This document shows positions 37,372-46,267 of a stretch of DNA of 64,000 nt, piece after piece (the stretch's first letter is position 1; the number at the start of each line of letters is the position of its first letter). The translations under genes were made by a program, and so were the position numbers. Under the pieces are notes generated by a model. That model was given only the letters and a program-made list of their open reading frames with translations. It did not search any database and was not told where the DNA came from. This DNA is from Actinomycetota bacterium. GTDB lineage: Bacteria > Actinomycetota > Actinomycetes > Actinomycetales > Microbacteriaceae. The stretch covers positions 1-64,000 of the forward strand of contig JAFDWM010000001.1 of assembly GCA_018268455.1 (NCBI GenBank), read 5' to 3'.

Positions 37372-39090
37372 ATGTCGCAGACGGATGCCGTACCGGCGTC
37401 GAACACGGAGCAGGACCACGGCGCGGAGCACGATGCCGAGCAGGAGGGCTACAAGAAGAGCCTGAACCGCCGCCAGGTGCAGATGATCGCGATCGGCGGT
37501 GCGATCGGCACAGGGCTCTTCCTGGGATCGGCGTCCCGGCTGCACAGCAACGGCCCGGCGCTCGTGCTCAGCTACGCCTTCGTCGGCGTGATCGCATACT
37601 TCCTGATGCGCGCGCTCGGCGAACTCGTGCTCTACCGCACGACATCGGGCGCGTTCGTGTCGTGGATGCGCGAGTTCTTCGGCGAGAAAGCCGCGTACTA
37701 CACGGGCTGGATGTACTGGACGAACTGGGCGCTCACGGGCATCGCCGAGCTCAGCGCCGTGGGCTTGTACATCCAGTACTGGTGGCCGCAGATGCCGACC
37801 TGGGCGACGGTGCTCATCGCGCTCGCGGTCGTGCTGGTCGTGAACCTGCTCTCCGCGAAGGCATTCGGCGAGTTCGAGTTCTGGGCCTCGGTGCTCAAGG
37901 TCAGCGCGATCATCGTGTTCCTGGTCGTCGGCCTCGTCGTCGTCGTGCTGAGTCTCGACGTCGGCGGGCATCGCGCGGGCGTGCAGAACCTCTGGTCGAA
38001 CCCGGGCGGGTTCTGGCCGACGGGCGACGGCTTCGCCTGGTACGGGCCGATCATCGTGATGTCGGGCGTCGTGTTCGCATACGCCGCGATCGAGATGGTC
38101 GGCATCGCGGCCGGGGAGATGGAGGATCCGAAGCGGGAGGTCCCCAAGGCCGTGAACGCGGTGATCGTGCGCATCGCGGTGTTCTACTGCGGCGCTCTGC
38201 TGCTGCTGGTGTGCATCCTGCCGACGAGCGAGTTCACGCCGGGGATCAGCCCGTTCGTCACCGTGTTCGGCCGGATGGGCATCCCGTGGATGGCCAACGT
38301 GATCCAGGCGATCCTGATCGTCGCCGCGATGTCGTCGCTGAACTCGGGCCTGTACACCACCGGCCGTGTGCTGCGCAGTCTCGGCATGGCCAAGCAGGCC
38401 CCCGGTTTCACGCTGAAGATGAGCGCATCGGGCGTTCCGTGGGCGGGGATCGTGCTGACCGCTGTCGTGTACGTGTTCGGATCCATCCTCAACGCGATCA
38501 GCCCCGACGCCTTCGAGATCGCCCTCGAGGCGGCGTCGATCGCGGTGGTCTTCACCTGGGGAACGATCTTCATCTGCCAGTTGAGGCTGCGAAAGCTCTC
38601 GGACCTGGGAGTGCTGCCCGCGAGCAGCTTCCGTGCGCCGGGCACGCCATGGACGAGCTATCTGGGCCTCGGCTTCCTCGTCTTCGTGATCGTCGGGATG
38701 GCGATCTCCGGCTGGCAGGCCTCACCGTACTTCTGGCACAAGACCGGCTTCGTGGTCGTGGTGGTCGGGATCCCGGTGCTCATCGTGATCTTCGAGATCG
38801 GCTGGCTCATCGTGAAGGGACGCGTGAGAGCGCACACGGACGGACGCATGCTGAGCAAGTGGACCGAAACCGGCCTGCGCTATCCGCCGGTGCCGCCGGG
38901 ACCGCGCACAGAGTCGATCGCCGCGATCGGCACAGTCCTGTTCGATGTGCGCGAGCGCGACGACGAGGACGAGGACGACGGCATCCCGCTCGGCCCGGTC
39001 GAGGTCGAGATGCACGAGTGGGACAACCTCGACGAACCGGACAAGAATCCACCCGAGCCCGACGATCCTCGCCCAGGACGGGGGCGCTGA
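37372..39090 (+). CDS. amino acid permease (AAT/APC family)
   Basis: 572 residues, 12 membrane segments beginning MIAIGGAIGTGLFLGSAS, the APC substrate-loop signature, followed by GPALVLSYAFVGVIAYFLMRALGELV. Closest in style to the CycA/AnsP/GabP group. Both ends are extended: a charged N-terminus (residues 1-30, Glu/His-rich) and a strongly acidic, Pro-rich C-terminal tail of about 60 residues (ERDDEDEDDG and on). ATG 37372 follows GAGGGGGA. A substrate-binding lipoprotein gene starts one base after its stop. Confidence 0.9.
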   Translation: MSQTDAVPASNTEQDHGAEHDAEQEGYKKSLNRRQVQMIAIGGAIGTGLFLGSASRLHSNGPALVLSYAFVGVIAYFLMRALGELVLYRTTSGAFVSWMREFFGEKAAYYTGWMYWTNWALTGIAELSAVGLYIQYWWPQMPTWATVLIALAVVLVVNLLSAKAFGEFEFWASVLKVSAIIVFLVVGLVVVVLSLDVGGHRAGVQNLWSNPGGFWPTGDGFAWYGPIIVMSGVVFAYAAIEMVGIAAGEMEDPKREVPKAVNAVIVRIAVFYCGALLLLVCILPTSEFTPGISPFVTVFGRMGIPWMANVIQAILIVAAMSSLNSGLYTTGRVLRSLGMAKQAPGFTLKMSASGVPWAGIVLTAVVYVFGSILNAISPDAFEIALEAASIAVVFTWGTIFICQLRLRKLSDLGVLPASSFRAPGTPWTSYLGLGFLVFVIVGMAISGWQASPYFWHKTGFVVVVVGIPVLIVIFEIGWLIVKGRVRAHTDGRMLSKWTETGLRYPPVPPGPRTESIAAIGTVLFDVRERDDEDEDDGIPLGPVEVEMHEWDNLDEPDKNPPEPDDPRPGRGR

Positions 39091-39091
39091 C

Positions 39092-39913
39092 ATGCGCCGT
39101 CATGCCGCCGCCGTCGGTCTGATCGCGGTCGTGCTCGTCGCGGCCGGGTGCTCGGGGACGCTGCCGACGAACACCGGCGACAACAACGCCACCGGATCCT
39201 CGACCCTCACGATCGGCATCGCCGACGACCTTCCCGGAGTGAGTCTGAAGACCGACAGCGGCTACGCCGGCTTCGACATCGACACCGCCAACTACGTCGC
39301 CGGCAAGCTCGGGGTGCCGACCAAGAACATCACCTGGCAGCGCATCGACCAGGACGAGCGCATCAGCGCGCTGACGTCGGGCAAGGTCGACCTCGTCGTC
39401 TCCACGTTCTCGATCACGCAAGATCGTGAGAAGGAGGTCGCGTTCGCCGGTCCGTACTTCGTCGCGCACCAGGATCTGCTCATCCGCCGCAACGACGACA
39501 CGATCACCGGGCCGGAGACCCTCGACGGAAAGAAGGTCTGCGCGGCCGCCGGTACCACCTCGATCGACTATCTGACCTCGCACTACCGGGGTGAGATCAC
39601 GGTGGTGAAGGTGCCGTCCTGGTCCGAATGCGTGCGCGATCTCGCCGCGGGCACTGTCGATGCGGTCTCCACGGACGACATCATCCTCGCCGGGTTCGCG
39701 TCGCTGCCCGAGTACAAGGGAATGCTGCGGGTGATCGGCAAGGGCTTCACCGACGAGGACTACGGCATCGGCCTCGTGCAGGGAGACAGCCGGCTCGACA
39801 CCGTGCGCACCGCGCTCAAGGAGTACATCTCGTCGGGTGCATGGAAGGCCTCGCTCAATGCGAACATCGCGCCTTCCGGGTACGCGATCCCGGCGCCGCC
39901 GACGGTGAAGTGA
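39092..39913 (+). CDS. glutamate/amino-acid-type substrate-binding lipoprotein
   Basis: 273 residues, type 3 periplasmic-binding fold. Lipobox VAAGC places the lipid Cys at residue 20. GIADDLPGVSLKTDSGYAGFDIDTANYVAGKLG and VDLVVSTFSITQDREKEVAFAGPYF are the typical GluB/FliY-group motifs (ligand Arg in the DRE segment), with DYGIGLVQGDSRLDT near the end. No ABC permease or ATPase for it is adjacent; instead it is paired with an APC permease. It may feed an unlinked ABC importer or act as a sensor. Confidence 0.9.
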   Translation: MRRHAAAVGLIAVVLVAAGCSGTLPTNTGDNNATGSSTLTIGIADDLPGVSLKTDSGYAGFDIDTANYVAGKLGVPTKNITWQRIDQDERISALTSGKVDLVVSTFSITQDREKEVAFAGPYFVAHQDLLIRRNDDTITGPETLDGKKVCAAAGTTSIDYLTSHYRGEITVVKVPSWSECVRDLAAGTVDAVSTDDIILAGFASLPEYKGMLRVIGKGFTDEDYGIGLVQGDSRLDTVRTALKEYISSGAWKASLNANIAPSGYAIPAPPTVK

Positions 39914-39937
39914 GGACCGCCGGCGACGCCGCGAGGA

Positions 39938-41824
39938 TCAGAACACCGGGGTGCCGCCGCGGGTGAGCCGCCAGTTCACGACGTGGAAGTCCTGTGGGTC
40001 GATGACCCCGGCGGCCGAGGCATACGCCACGATCGCCTCGCGGATCGCGACCTGCGCGTTGTAGACCACCGGGGCCGTCGTGATGTGCGGAAAGCCGCCG
40101 CCGCCGGACTGGCGGTAGTTGTTCACCGCGACGACGAACTTCTGCGCCGGGTCGATCGCCACGCCGTTCCATGCCAGGTTCGCGATCCGCGAGCCCTGCT
40201 GCTGCGCGATGTCGACGTCGTACGTCACGCCGGAGAACTGGTCGTAGTTGTAGTCAGGCGTGTTCTGGGCGTTGGTCCAGCTCGCGGGATCGATCTCGGC
40301 GGCCGGGTCGACCCGTTGGAAGTACTTGGCGGAGTACTCCAGGTAGTCCTTGATCTCGGCGCCCGTGAGCACGGAAGCCATGAGCGTGTTGTCGTAGATG
40401 TAGAGCCCCGCAACGTCGCGGATCGTCACCTGGCCCGCCGGGAAGGTCGCCTGCCGGTTGAACGGCGCCGCGATCGACACGATCGGCAGATCCGCCTCGG
40501 GCGTGCCTGCGATCGCCTTCGTGACGGTGTCGACCTGCACCTTGTTCACGTAGTCGAGGATCGCGGTGTCCTTCCAGCAGGACTCGGCGGCGGAGAGCTC
40601 CTCGGACGACGTCGCGACCGGCTTGTTCACGTAGGCGACGACCGCATCGTGTTGCGCCACGATGAGCGAGACGAGTTCGGGGTCGTCCTGCACCGTGTTC
40701 GTGTTGAGGTTGGTGGATCTGCGGCCGACGACCTGCCACTGACCCTTGACCTGCTGCAGGTCGAGATCGAACACGCTGAGGCGCTGGCCCCAGCACATCG
40801 GCTCGCTGAGCACGACCTCCTTGCCGGTCTCGCGGTTGGTCACGATGCGCTGCGGGATGTCTTTGTGCGCATGTCCGAACAGGATCGCGTCGATGCCGGG
40901 CACCTGCTCGGCGAGCAGCCCTGCCGCGTTCTCGTTCGGCAGGTCGTCGCCGTACGAGGACGTGCCGCTGTCGCCGGAGTGCACGCTGACGACGACGACA
41001 TCGACGCCCTGGGCGCGGATCACCGGCACCCAGCGCTTGGCGGTCTCGATGATGTCGAGCACCTCGAGCTTGCCGCTCACGTTCGCCTTGTCCCAGATCA
41101 CGACGCCGGGGTTGGTCAGACCGAGCACGCCGACGCGGATGGGCTTGGCCCCTTTCATGTTGAGGGTCTTGATGGTGTACGGCGTGTAGGCGGGCACGGT
41201 GGTGCCGGCTCGCACGGCGTTGGCGGCGAGCACGGGCGCCTTCATCTGCGCGATCCAGGCGTCGAGGAAGTCGAGACCGTAGTTGAACTCATGGTTGCCG
41301 AGAGCGACGGCGTCGTATCCGATGGTGTTCATCTGCGCGGCCATCGGGTGGACCTCGCCGGTCTTCGTGATCGGCTCGACCGTGGCGTAGTAGAAGCCCA
41401 GTGGCGTGCCCTGGATCGTGTCGCCCGCATCGAACAGCAGGGTGTGATCGGCGCCGCGGTCGGCGCGCACCTGCTTGACGACGCTCGACACCCGCGCGAG
41501 TCCGACGACGTTGCCGGCCTTGTCGCTGTAAGCCGCGTCCGTGTAGTAGTCCCAGTTGAGGGCATGCGAGTGGATGTCGCTGGTGCCCATGATGGTGATC
41601 GTCACGGTCTTGCCCTTGCCGCCCTGCGCAGCCGATGCCGACTGCGGTGTCGCCGCCACCCAACCGGCGGCGGCGAGGGCGCTGGCAGCCGTGACGCCGG
41701 TCAGGAACCCGCGCCGGTTGACACCGGATCCGCGTTCGTGCTCGACCTCATCGGGAACCGCGCACGAGCACCAGCGGGGCTCGGGGGCGTCGGCGTGGCG
41801 GTGGACATGTGCATCGTTGGTCAT
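39938..41824 (-). CDS. Tat-exported 5'-nucleotidase / 2',3'-cyclic phosphodiesterase
   Basis: 628 residues. After a 35-residue cytoplasmic lead, NRRGFLTGVTAASALAAAG is a twin-arginine signal. The metallophosphatase domain follows: GTSDIHSH, FDAGDTIQGTP, LGNHEFNYGLDFL and HAHKDIP hold the dimetal ligands. The C-terminal nucleotidase domain has NNYRQSGGGGFPHI. It would release phosphate and nucleosides from external nucleotides. ATG 41824 has GGAAG upstream. Its C-terminal end lies 24 bp from the end of the convergent lipoprotein gene, with no clear terminator. Confidence 0.93.
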   Translation of the reverse strand: MTNDAHVHRHADAPEPRWCSCAVPDEVEHERGSGVNRRGFLTGVTAASALAAAGWVAATPQSASAAQGGKGKTVTITIMGTSDIHSHALNWDYYTDAAYSDKAGNVVGLARVSSVVKQVRADRGADHTLLFDAGDTIQGTPLGFYYATVEPITKTGEVHPMAAQMNTIGYDAVALGNHEFNYGLDFLDAWIAQMKAPVLAANAVRAGTTVPAYTPYTIKTLNMKGAKPIRVGVLGLTNPGVVIWDKANVSGKLEVLDIIETAKRWVPVIRAQGVDVVVVSVHSGDSGTSSYGDDLPNENAAGLLAEQVPGIDAILFGHAHKDIPQRIVTNRETGKEVVLSEPMCWGQRLSVFDLDLQQVKGQWQVVGRRSTNLNTNTVQDDPELVSLIVAQHDAVVAYVNKPVATSSEELSAAESCWKDTAILDYVNKVQVDTVTKAIAGTPEADLPIVSIAAPFNRQATFPAGQVTIRDVAGLYIYDNTLMASVLTGAEIKDYLEYSAKYFQRVDPAAEIDPASWTNAQNTPDYNYDQFSGVTYDVDIAQQQGSRIANLAWNGVAIDPAQKFVVAVNNYRQSGGGGFPHITTAPVVYNAQVAIREAIVAYASAAGVIDPQDFHVVNWRLTRGGTPVF

Positions 41825-41960
41825 AGCTTCCGATGCAAGCATGCCGGAATATCCGTGACAACAACAGAACGTGAACAGGGCGTGCCACGCTCGAACGCGC
41901 AGCGGACCACACGGATTCCGGCGACGCGAGCACCGTGCCGGAGGCGGCGGACCGGACATG

Positions 41961-41990
41961 CGAAAGCCCCCGTCCGGGACGGGGGCCTTC
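41961..41990 (-). terminator. terminator of the M23 peptidase gene
   Basis: 9-bp stem (GCCCCCGTC at 41966-41974 with 41978-41986), loop CGG, followed on the minus strand by CTTTCG. Lies 22 bp past the stop at 42008. Confidence 0.75.
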
Positions 41991-42007
41991 CTCGGTTGAG
42001 AACCGGG

Positions 42008-43099
42008 TCAGAACACGTTCGACTCGAGCCACGCCAGCGGGTCGATCGCGCTGTCGTTGATGTGCACCTCGAAGTGCAGGCACGATCCGACGGTCCAACC
42101 GGTGTCGCCGACGCGACCGATGTACTGGCCGGCGGTGACGCACTCACCGGCCTGCACCGCGCGGCTGCCATAGGTCATGTGGCCGTACAGCGTGGAGACG
42201 GCGTTGGCGCCGCTGAGCGCGGGATGGGCGATCTCGACGGTCACTCCGTAGCCCTGGTAGCTCTCCGAAGACAGCGTGACGCACCCGTCGGCCGCCGCGT
42301 AGATCGGCGTGCCGATCGGGGCGGCGAAGTCCTGACCCATGTGGCTGCGGCCGGTGCGCGCCGCGCCGAACCCGTCGGTGAGCGTGTACGAGCCGGCGGC
42401 CATCGGGTAGATCACCTGGCCGGGCTTGGCGATCGAGGCGACACCCGATCGCTCGGCCGCGGCGGTGGCCGCCTGCATCGCGCTCAGTTCAGTGGGGGTG
42501 GTCGCAGTGAAGGTTCCGTGCACCTGGACGTCGGGCAGCACACCGCTCGCGGCGGTGAACGACTGCGCGCGGATGTCGGATGCGGCGGTCGCACCGTGGG
42601 TCGTGTCGCTGGCGCGCACCATGCCGATGGCGGGAAGCGCCGTGCCGACGACGAGCGCCGAGATGGCGAGGGCGGCGCCGGTGCTGCGGCTGAGATTCTT
42701 CGCGCCAAGGCGGCGACGCGGCGCCGTGCCGCGCGGAACAGCGTGGGCGGCGGGCTGTGCGGGAGCCGCGGAGCGGATGGCCGGCTGGGGGGCCTGCGGG
42801 ATCGGAGGGAGCTCGTCGGCGATCGGATGCACCGGGATCGCGGCGCTCGGCCGGGCCTCGGCGGACTGTGCGGTGCGGGCATCGCGGCGACGGGCGGCCA
42901 CGGGCGCGATCGGCGCCGGCGACTCGGCGATCGGGACGGCGTGCTCATCCGGCAGCGCCGTCTCGGCCTCGGCCGAGGCGGCGGCCGCGCGCTCGCGCAG
43001 CTGGCGGCGCGACAGAGGCGCGGGGGAGCCCGGGGTGCCGGCGGGGGAATCCGGCGTCAGGGCAGAGGGGTACGCGGCTTCGGGGGATCGCGAACTGAT
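42008..43099 (-). CDS. M23-family murein peptidase with membrane anchor; apparent ATC start
   Basis: 363 residues: a long Ala/Pro-rich cytoplasmic part, a single membrane segment near 155-175 (GAALAISALVVGTALPAIGM), then an external linker and a LytM/M23 domain. Zn-binding motifs are intact: GRSHMGQDFAAPIGTPIYAAADG (H-x-x-x-D) and CLHFEVH (H-x-H). It cleaves peptidoglycan cross-bridges. No in-frame ATG, GTG or TTG lies near the N-terminus; GAGGAG (43111-43106) is followed after 6 bp by ATC at 43099. The next in-frame canonical codon is deep in the Pro-rich region. Confidence 0.85.
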   Translation of the reverse strand: MSSRSPEAAYPSALTPDSPAGTPGSPAPLSRRQLRERAAAASAEAETALPDEHAVPIAESPAPIAPVAARRRDARTAQSAEARPSAAIPVHPIADELPPIPQAPQPAIRSAAPAQPAAHAVPRGTAPRRRLGAKNLSRSTGAALAISALVVGTALPAIGMVRASDTTHGATAASDIRAQSFTAASGVLPDVQVHGTFTATTPTELSAMQAATAAAERSGVASIAKPGQVIYPMAAGSYTLTDGFGAARTGRSHMGQDFAAPIGTPIYAAADGCVTLSSESYQGYGVTVEIAHPALSGANAVSTLYGHMTYGSRAVQAGECVTAGQYIGRVGDTGWTVGSCLHFEVHINDSAIDPLAWLESNVF

Positions 43100-43168
43100 G
43101 ATGAGCTCCTCGGACAGCGGAGGGGTGTGACGACTCCGCTTTCGGGTAGCGAAGTGGGTGTTACAACT

Positions 43169-43201
43169 CCGTAATAATACGGACTGTTCCTGAAATTTCC
43201 A
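43169..43201 (-). promoter_or_regulatory. M23 peptidase promoter with short inverted repeat
   Basis: On the minus strand TGGAAA (43201-43196), 16-bp spacer, TATTAT (43179-43174). The -10 sits inside CCGTA-N4-TACGG (43169-43182). This gives a transcript start near 43167 and a leader of about 68 nt carrying the GAGGAG site. It excludes use of any start codon upstream of 43167. Confidence 0.5.
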
Positions 43202-43239
43202 TGCATTGCGCGCGAGACGTCGCCCGGCGCGTCGCGGGA

Positions 43240-45780
43240 TCAGTGTGCGTCGCCCCGTTTCGTGATGGTCTGCACCAGTGCGAGGTACTCCTGCGGGGTC
43301 GCGTTGGGGAGATAGGCGGCGCCGATCGCCATCCCGATCGCACCCAGCTTCGCCGGATCCGCATACGCCATCCAGATCGTGTCGTAGCGCGGGTTGAACT
43401 TGCTCTTGAAGCGGAACAGGGACGTGAAGCCGTATGCGGGCTCGAGCATCTCCCCGAGCCATCCCAGCAGCTGATCCAGGAACGACGGTGCGGCCGGTGC
43501 GGCGCCCGGCTTGGTCGCCAGGGGAGCGCCGGACAGGCTGAGCACCTGTACGCCCTCCTCTTTCATCCGCAGGGCGGCAGACGCGATGACGTACTCCATG
43601 ATGCCGGGCATCGAATCATCGCTGCGGCGCATGAAGTCGATCGTCCAGCCGGTGATCTTCCCGTCGGTCCAGGTCGGCAGCCAGCTCGTGGTCGCCTGGA
43701 TCCCGCCGTCCGCGTCGATCGCGAGCAGCAGTCGCACATCGGGATCTTTGAGCTCCTCCATGCCGCCCAGGGTGAAGCCCATCTCCGGGAGCTTCTTGTG
43801 CGCGACCCACTCCTCGCTGACGGCGGTGATCGCCGCCGAGTAGCGGGCAGGGAGATCATGCCAGGACGACCACAGCGTGGTCATGCCCTCACGTTCGGCG
43901 CGGTTGAGTGGCTGACGCACCTTCTGCCAGGCCTTGCCCGCCAGCTCGAACGAGGGCAGATCGATCACCGTCTCCTCGCCGACCGACATCGTCTGCCACC
44001 CGAAGTCCTCGAAGACCGGCAGGAAGCGATCGTGGAAGCTGTAGAAGCACGCGGACCAGCCCTGCTCCTCGCAGTACAGCACGAATTCCTCGACGGCCGC
44101 GCGCTCGGCACCCGGAGCGCACACCGGATCCGACATGGTGAGAGCGATCTTGTTGATCACGCGATAGGCGACGGCCCGCTCGCCGTCGGCGGAGAACCAG
44201 TAGGCGTTGCCCGGCCAGGTACCCATGAAGCCCAGGGTTCCGGCACCGCCGTTCTTCAGCAGCGCGCGGAACCGCGCCTCCTCGGTCGCGTCCCGGCCGA
44301 CCTCCGTGGCACGGAACAGCCGCACCGTGGCCGCGATGAACACGATCCAGAACGGCACACCGATCCACTGGTAGGTCAACAGTGCGATGCCGTCGACGGG
44401 GATCCCTGCGTCCGCGATCGGCGACAGCAGACCGCTGGACACGAAGGGACGCGCGAGATCGGCGAAGAGTTCGCCGATCGAGGGGCGGCCGTCGAGGTAG
44501 TTGCCGCCGTCGAACAGGCCGACCACGACGTAGACCGCGGCGAACAGAGCGAAGGCGCCGGCCACGGTCGCGGCATAGCGGGCCACGGCCGCCGCAGGCG
44601 CCCGCACCTGGAACCGGCGTCGCGTGATCAGCAGCAGCACGATCACCGCGACCGGTACCAGCACGGCGAGCACCATCGCCATGCCGTCCTCGATGGTCAG
44701 CTGGTCGCGCGACGGCGTGTCCAGGAGCTCGTCCAGCCCGACCGCGGTCGTCGTCAGGATCGCCATCGCCGCATTCACGATGAGCGCCAGGATCCAGGCG
44801 GCTCGCCGGCCGGTGCGCAGGCCCCAGGCGGCGAGCAGCGTCAGCAGCGCGGGCACCAGGCTCACCAGGAACGGTCCGGCGCCGGAGTTCAGGACCGCAT
44901 CGGCCTGTCGCGAGCATTCCGCGGTGAAGTCCTGGACGCACGACTTCGGCATCGAATCCGCCTCGAGGGGTGAGAACCCCGAGATGACCAGGCCCAGGGG
45001 AGCGGACCAGGATCCGGACACCAGCACGATGAACGGCCCGAGTCCGGTGGCGGCCACGATCGCGGCGACGATCGTGCGCACTTCGCGGTACGAACTGCGG
45101 TGCCATGAACCGCGCACGTTGCCGTGTGCGAGCAGCATGCCCAGAACCAGGCCGAACACGCCGGAGACGAGACGGAACTCGCTGTCGCTGTCGGCGGCAT
45201 AGAGCGCGAACATCAGCAGCAGCGTGAAGCCGACGACACGGATCCGTCGCTGCCAGAGTGCCGGAGCGTACGCGGACGCCGCCATGAGCAGGCCGACCGT
45301 GCCGATGGTGGGGTCCGCGACGAGGTCGAGACTCGTCAGCGTGCTCCACATCGACCCCCACCCGAGCAGGATCGACTGGGCGGCCACGCCGATGAGGACA
45401 CCCAGCACGCCGGTCACGAAGAACACGGCGATCGCGCGCAGCGTGCCGAGCTTGCGCTCGCCGTAGGCGCCGGCGGTCAGCACGAGCGCGATCGCGAGGA
45501 TGGCGCCGACGACGGAGTCCGCGAACAGCAGTGCGGTGACGGGAGTCCACCAGTACCCGGATGCGATCGTCGTGCTCTGACCCGCCGCGAGCTCCATCGG
45601 GAAGCGGCCCCAGAACGTGCCGGTGGCGAGGCTGACCCCGAGGATGACGACCGAGAGCGCCGCGCTGAACGGATGCCGGCGGATGTAGCCGGACGTCGCT
45701 CGAACCCACCGGGGCAGCGTCGGAGGCTCCGGTGCGGGCGCTCCGGCCGCGTCGGTGGGAACCTGCTCGGTGGCGGACAT
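43240..45780 (-). CDS. MprF-like membrane protein: rhomboid-like N-terminus plus DUF2156 (LPG synthase) domain
   Basis: 846 residues. About 13 membrane helices in the first 530 residues; the stretch ASGYWWTPVTALLFADSVVGAI resembles a rhomboid-type membrane core without an obvious catalytic Ser-His pair. The soluble C-terminus (about 520-846) matches DUF2156, the GNAT-fold aminoacyl-phosphatidylglycerol transferase of MprF (NGGAGTLGFMGTWPGNAYWFS, YCEEQGWSACFYSFHDRFLPVFEDFGW). Likely decorates membrane lipid with an amino acid from aminoacyl-tRNA, lowering surface charge. ATG 45780 follows GAGGAG. Substrate amino acid unknown. Confidence 0.82.
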   Translation of the reverse strand: MSATEQVPTDAAGAPAPEPPTLPRWVRATSGYIRRHPFSAALSVVILGVSLATGTFWGRFPMELAAGQSTTIASGYWWTPVTALLFADSVVGAILAIALVLTAGAYGERKLGTLRAIAVFFVTGVLGVLIGVAAQSILLGWGSMWSTLTSLDLVADPTIGTVGLLMAASAYAPALWQRRIRVVGFTLLLMFALYAADSDSEFRLVSGVFGLVLGMLLAHGNVRGSWHRSSYREVRTIVAAIVAATGLGPFIVLVSGSWSAPLGLVISGFSPLEADSMPKSCVQDFTAECSRQADAVLNSGAGPFLVSLVPALLTLLAAWGLRTGRRAAWILALIVNAAMAILTTTAVGLDELLDTPSRDQLTIEDGMAMVLAVLVPVAVIVLLLITRRRFQVRAPAAAVARYAATVAGAFALFAAVYVVVGLFDGGNYLDGRPSIGELFADLARPFVSSGLLSPIADAGIPVDGIALLTYQWIGVPFWIVFIAATVRLFRATEVGRDATEEARFRALLKNGGAGTLGFMGTWPGNAYWFSADGERAVAYRVINKIALTMSDPVCAPGAERAAVEEFVLYCEEQGWSACFYSFHDRFLPVFEDFGWQTMSVGEETVIDLPSFELAGKAWQKVRQPLNRAEREGMTTLWSSWHDLPARYSAAITAVSEEWVAHKKLPEMGFTLGGMEELKDPDVRLLLAIDADGGIQATTSWLPTWTDGKITGWTIDFMRRSDDSMPGIMEYVIASAALRMKEEGVQVLSLSGAPLATKPGAAPAAPSFLDQLLGWLGEMLEPAYGFTSLFRFKSKFNPRYDTIWMAYADPAKLGAIGMAIGAAYLPNATPQEYLALVQTITKRGDAH

Positions 45781-45795
45781 GCGTACTCCTCGTCC

Positions 45796-45820
45796 GCCCC
45801 GCGGCAAGGACGCGCGGGGC
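45796..45820 (-). promoter_or_regulatory. GC hairpin in the leader of the MprF-like gene
   Basis: GCCCCGCG (45796-45803) and CGCGGGGC (45813-45820) pair perfectly with a 9-base loop, 16 bp upstream of the start codon and adjacent to the ribosome site. It could affect translation or be chance at this GC. Confidence 0.35.
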
Positions 45821-45996
45821 CTGATTCCAGATTGGCGCGCCGTGACGCGCTTGTACAGGAGGCGCTCCGCGGTCTGCGATGGTCGATCGGCGTCCTCGAC
45901 GTGGCCGTCTGGATTGGTCCCGCCCCTGGTCCCGGCGGGACGTGCGGACGTATTCTGTTCATAGAGATCTGCGATCTCCCGATGGGAGGAGCGATG

Positions 45997-46245
45997 ATGG
46001 CCGATCAGATGGATCCGCAGCAGGGCGACGACCCGCGCGACACGCTTGAAGGCGCGTACACCGAGATCGATGGTGAGCCCGAACCCGAGCGCACGGTGCA
46101 CGGGCAGTACACGCGTACAGAGCGCGGTGGGCCCGAGACCGAGGACGAAGGCGGCTACGTCGATGCCGAGCAGGCCGACGGCTCGGAGCCGCCGCTGCAC
46201 TCGACGCACGACCGCCAGGGCAAGTACAACCGGCACGACCAGTAG
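45997..46245 (+). CDS. small acidic hydrophilic protein, unknown function
   Basis: 82 residues, very hydrophilic and acidic, rich in Gly, Glu, Asp, Gln and Thr with no hydrophobic core (QQGDDPRDTLEGAYTEIDGEPEPE ... STHDRQGKYNRHDQ). Such proteins are usually disordered. The ribosome site GGGAGGA sits 6 bp before ATG 45997 (an ATG 3 bp earlier is too close). A TATTCT element about 45 bp upstream may be its -10. It diverges from the MprF-like gene. Confidence 0.65.
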   Translation: MADQMDPQQGDDPRDTLEGAYTEIDGEPEPERTVHGQYTRTERGGPETEDEGGYVDAEQADGSEPPLHSTHDRQGKYNRHDQ

Positions 46246-46267
46246 CGCTCGCCCGCGTTCGCGCCGA

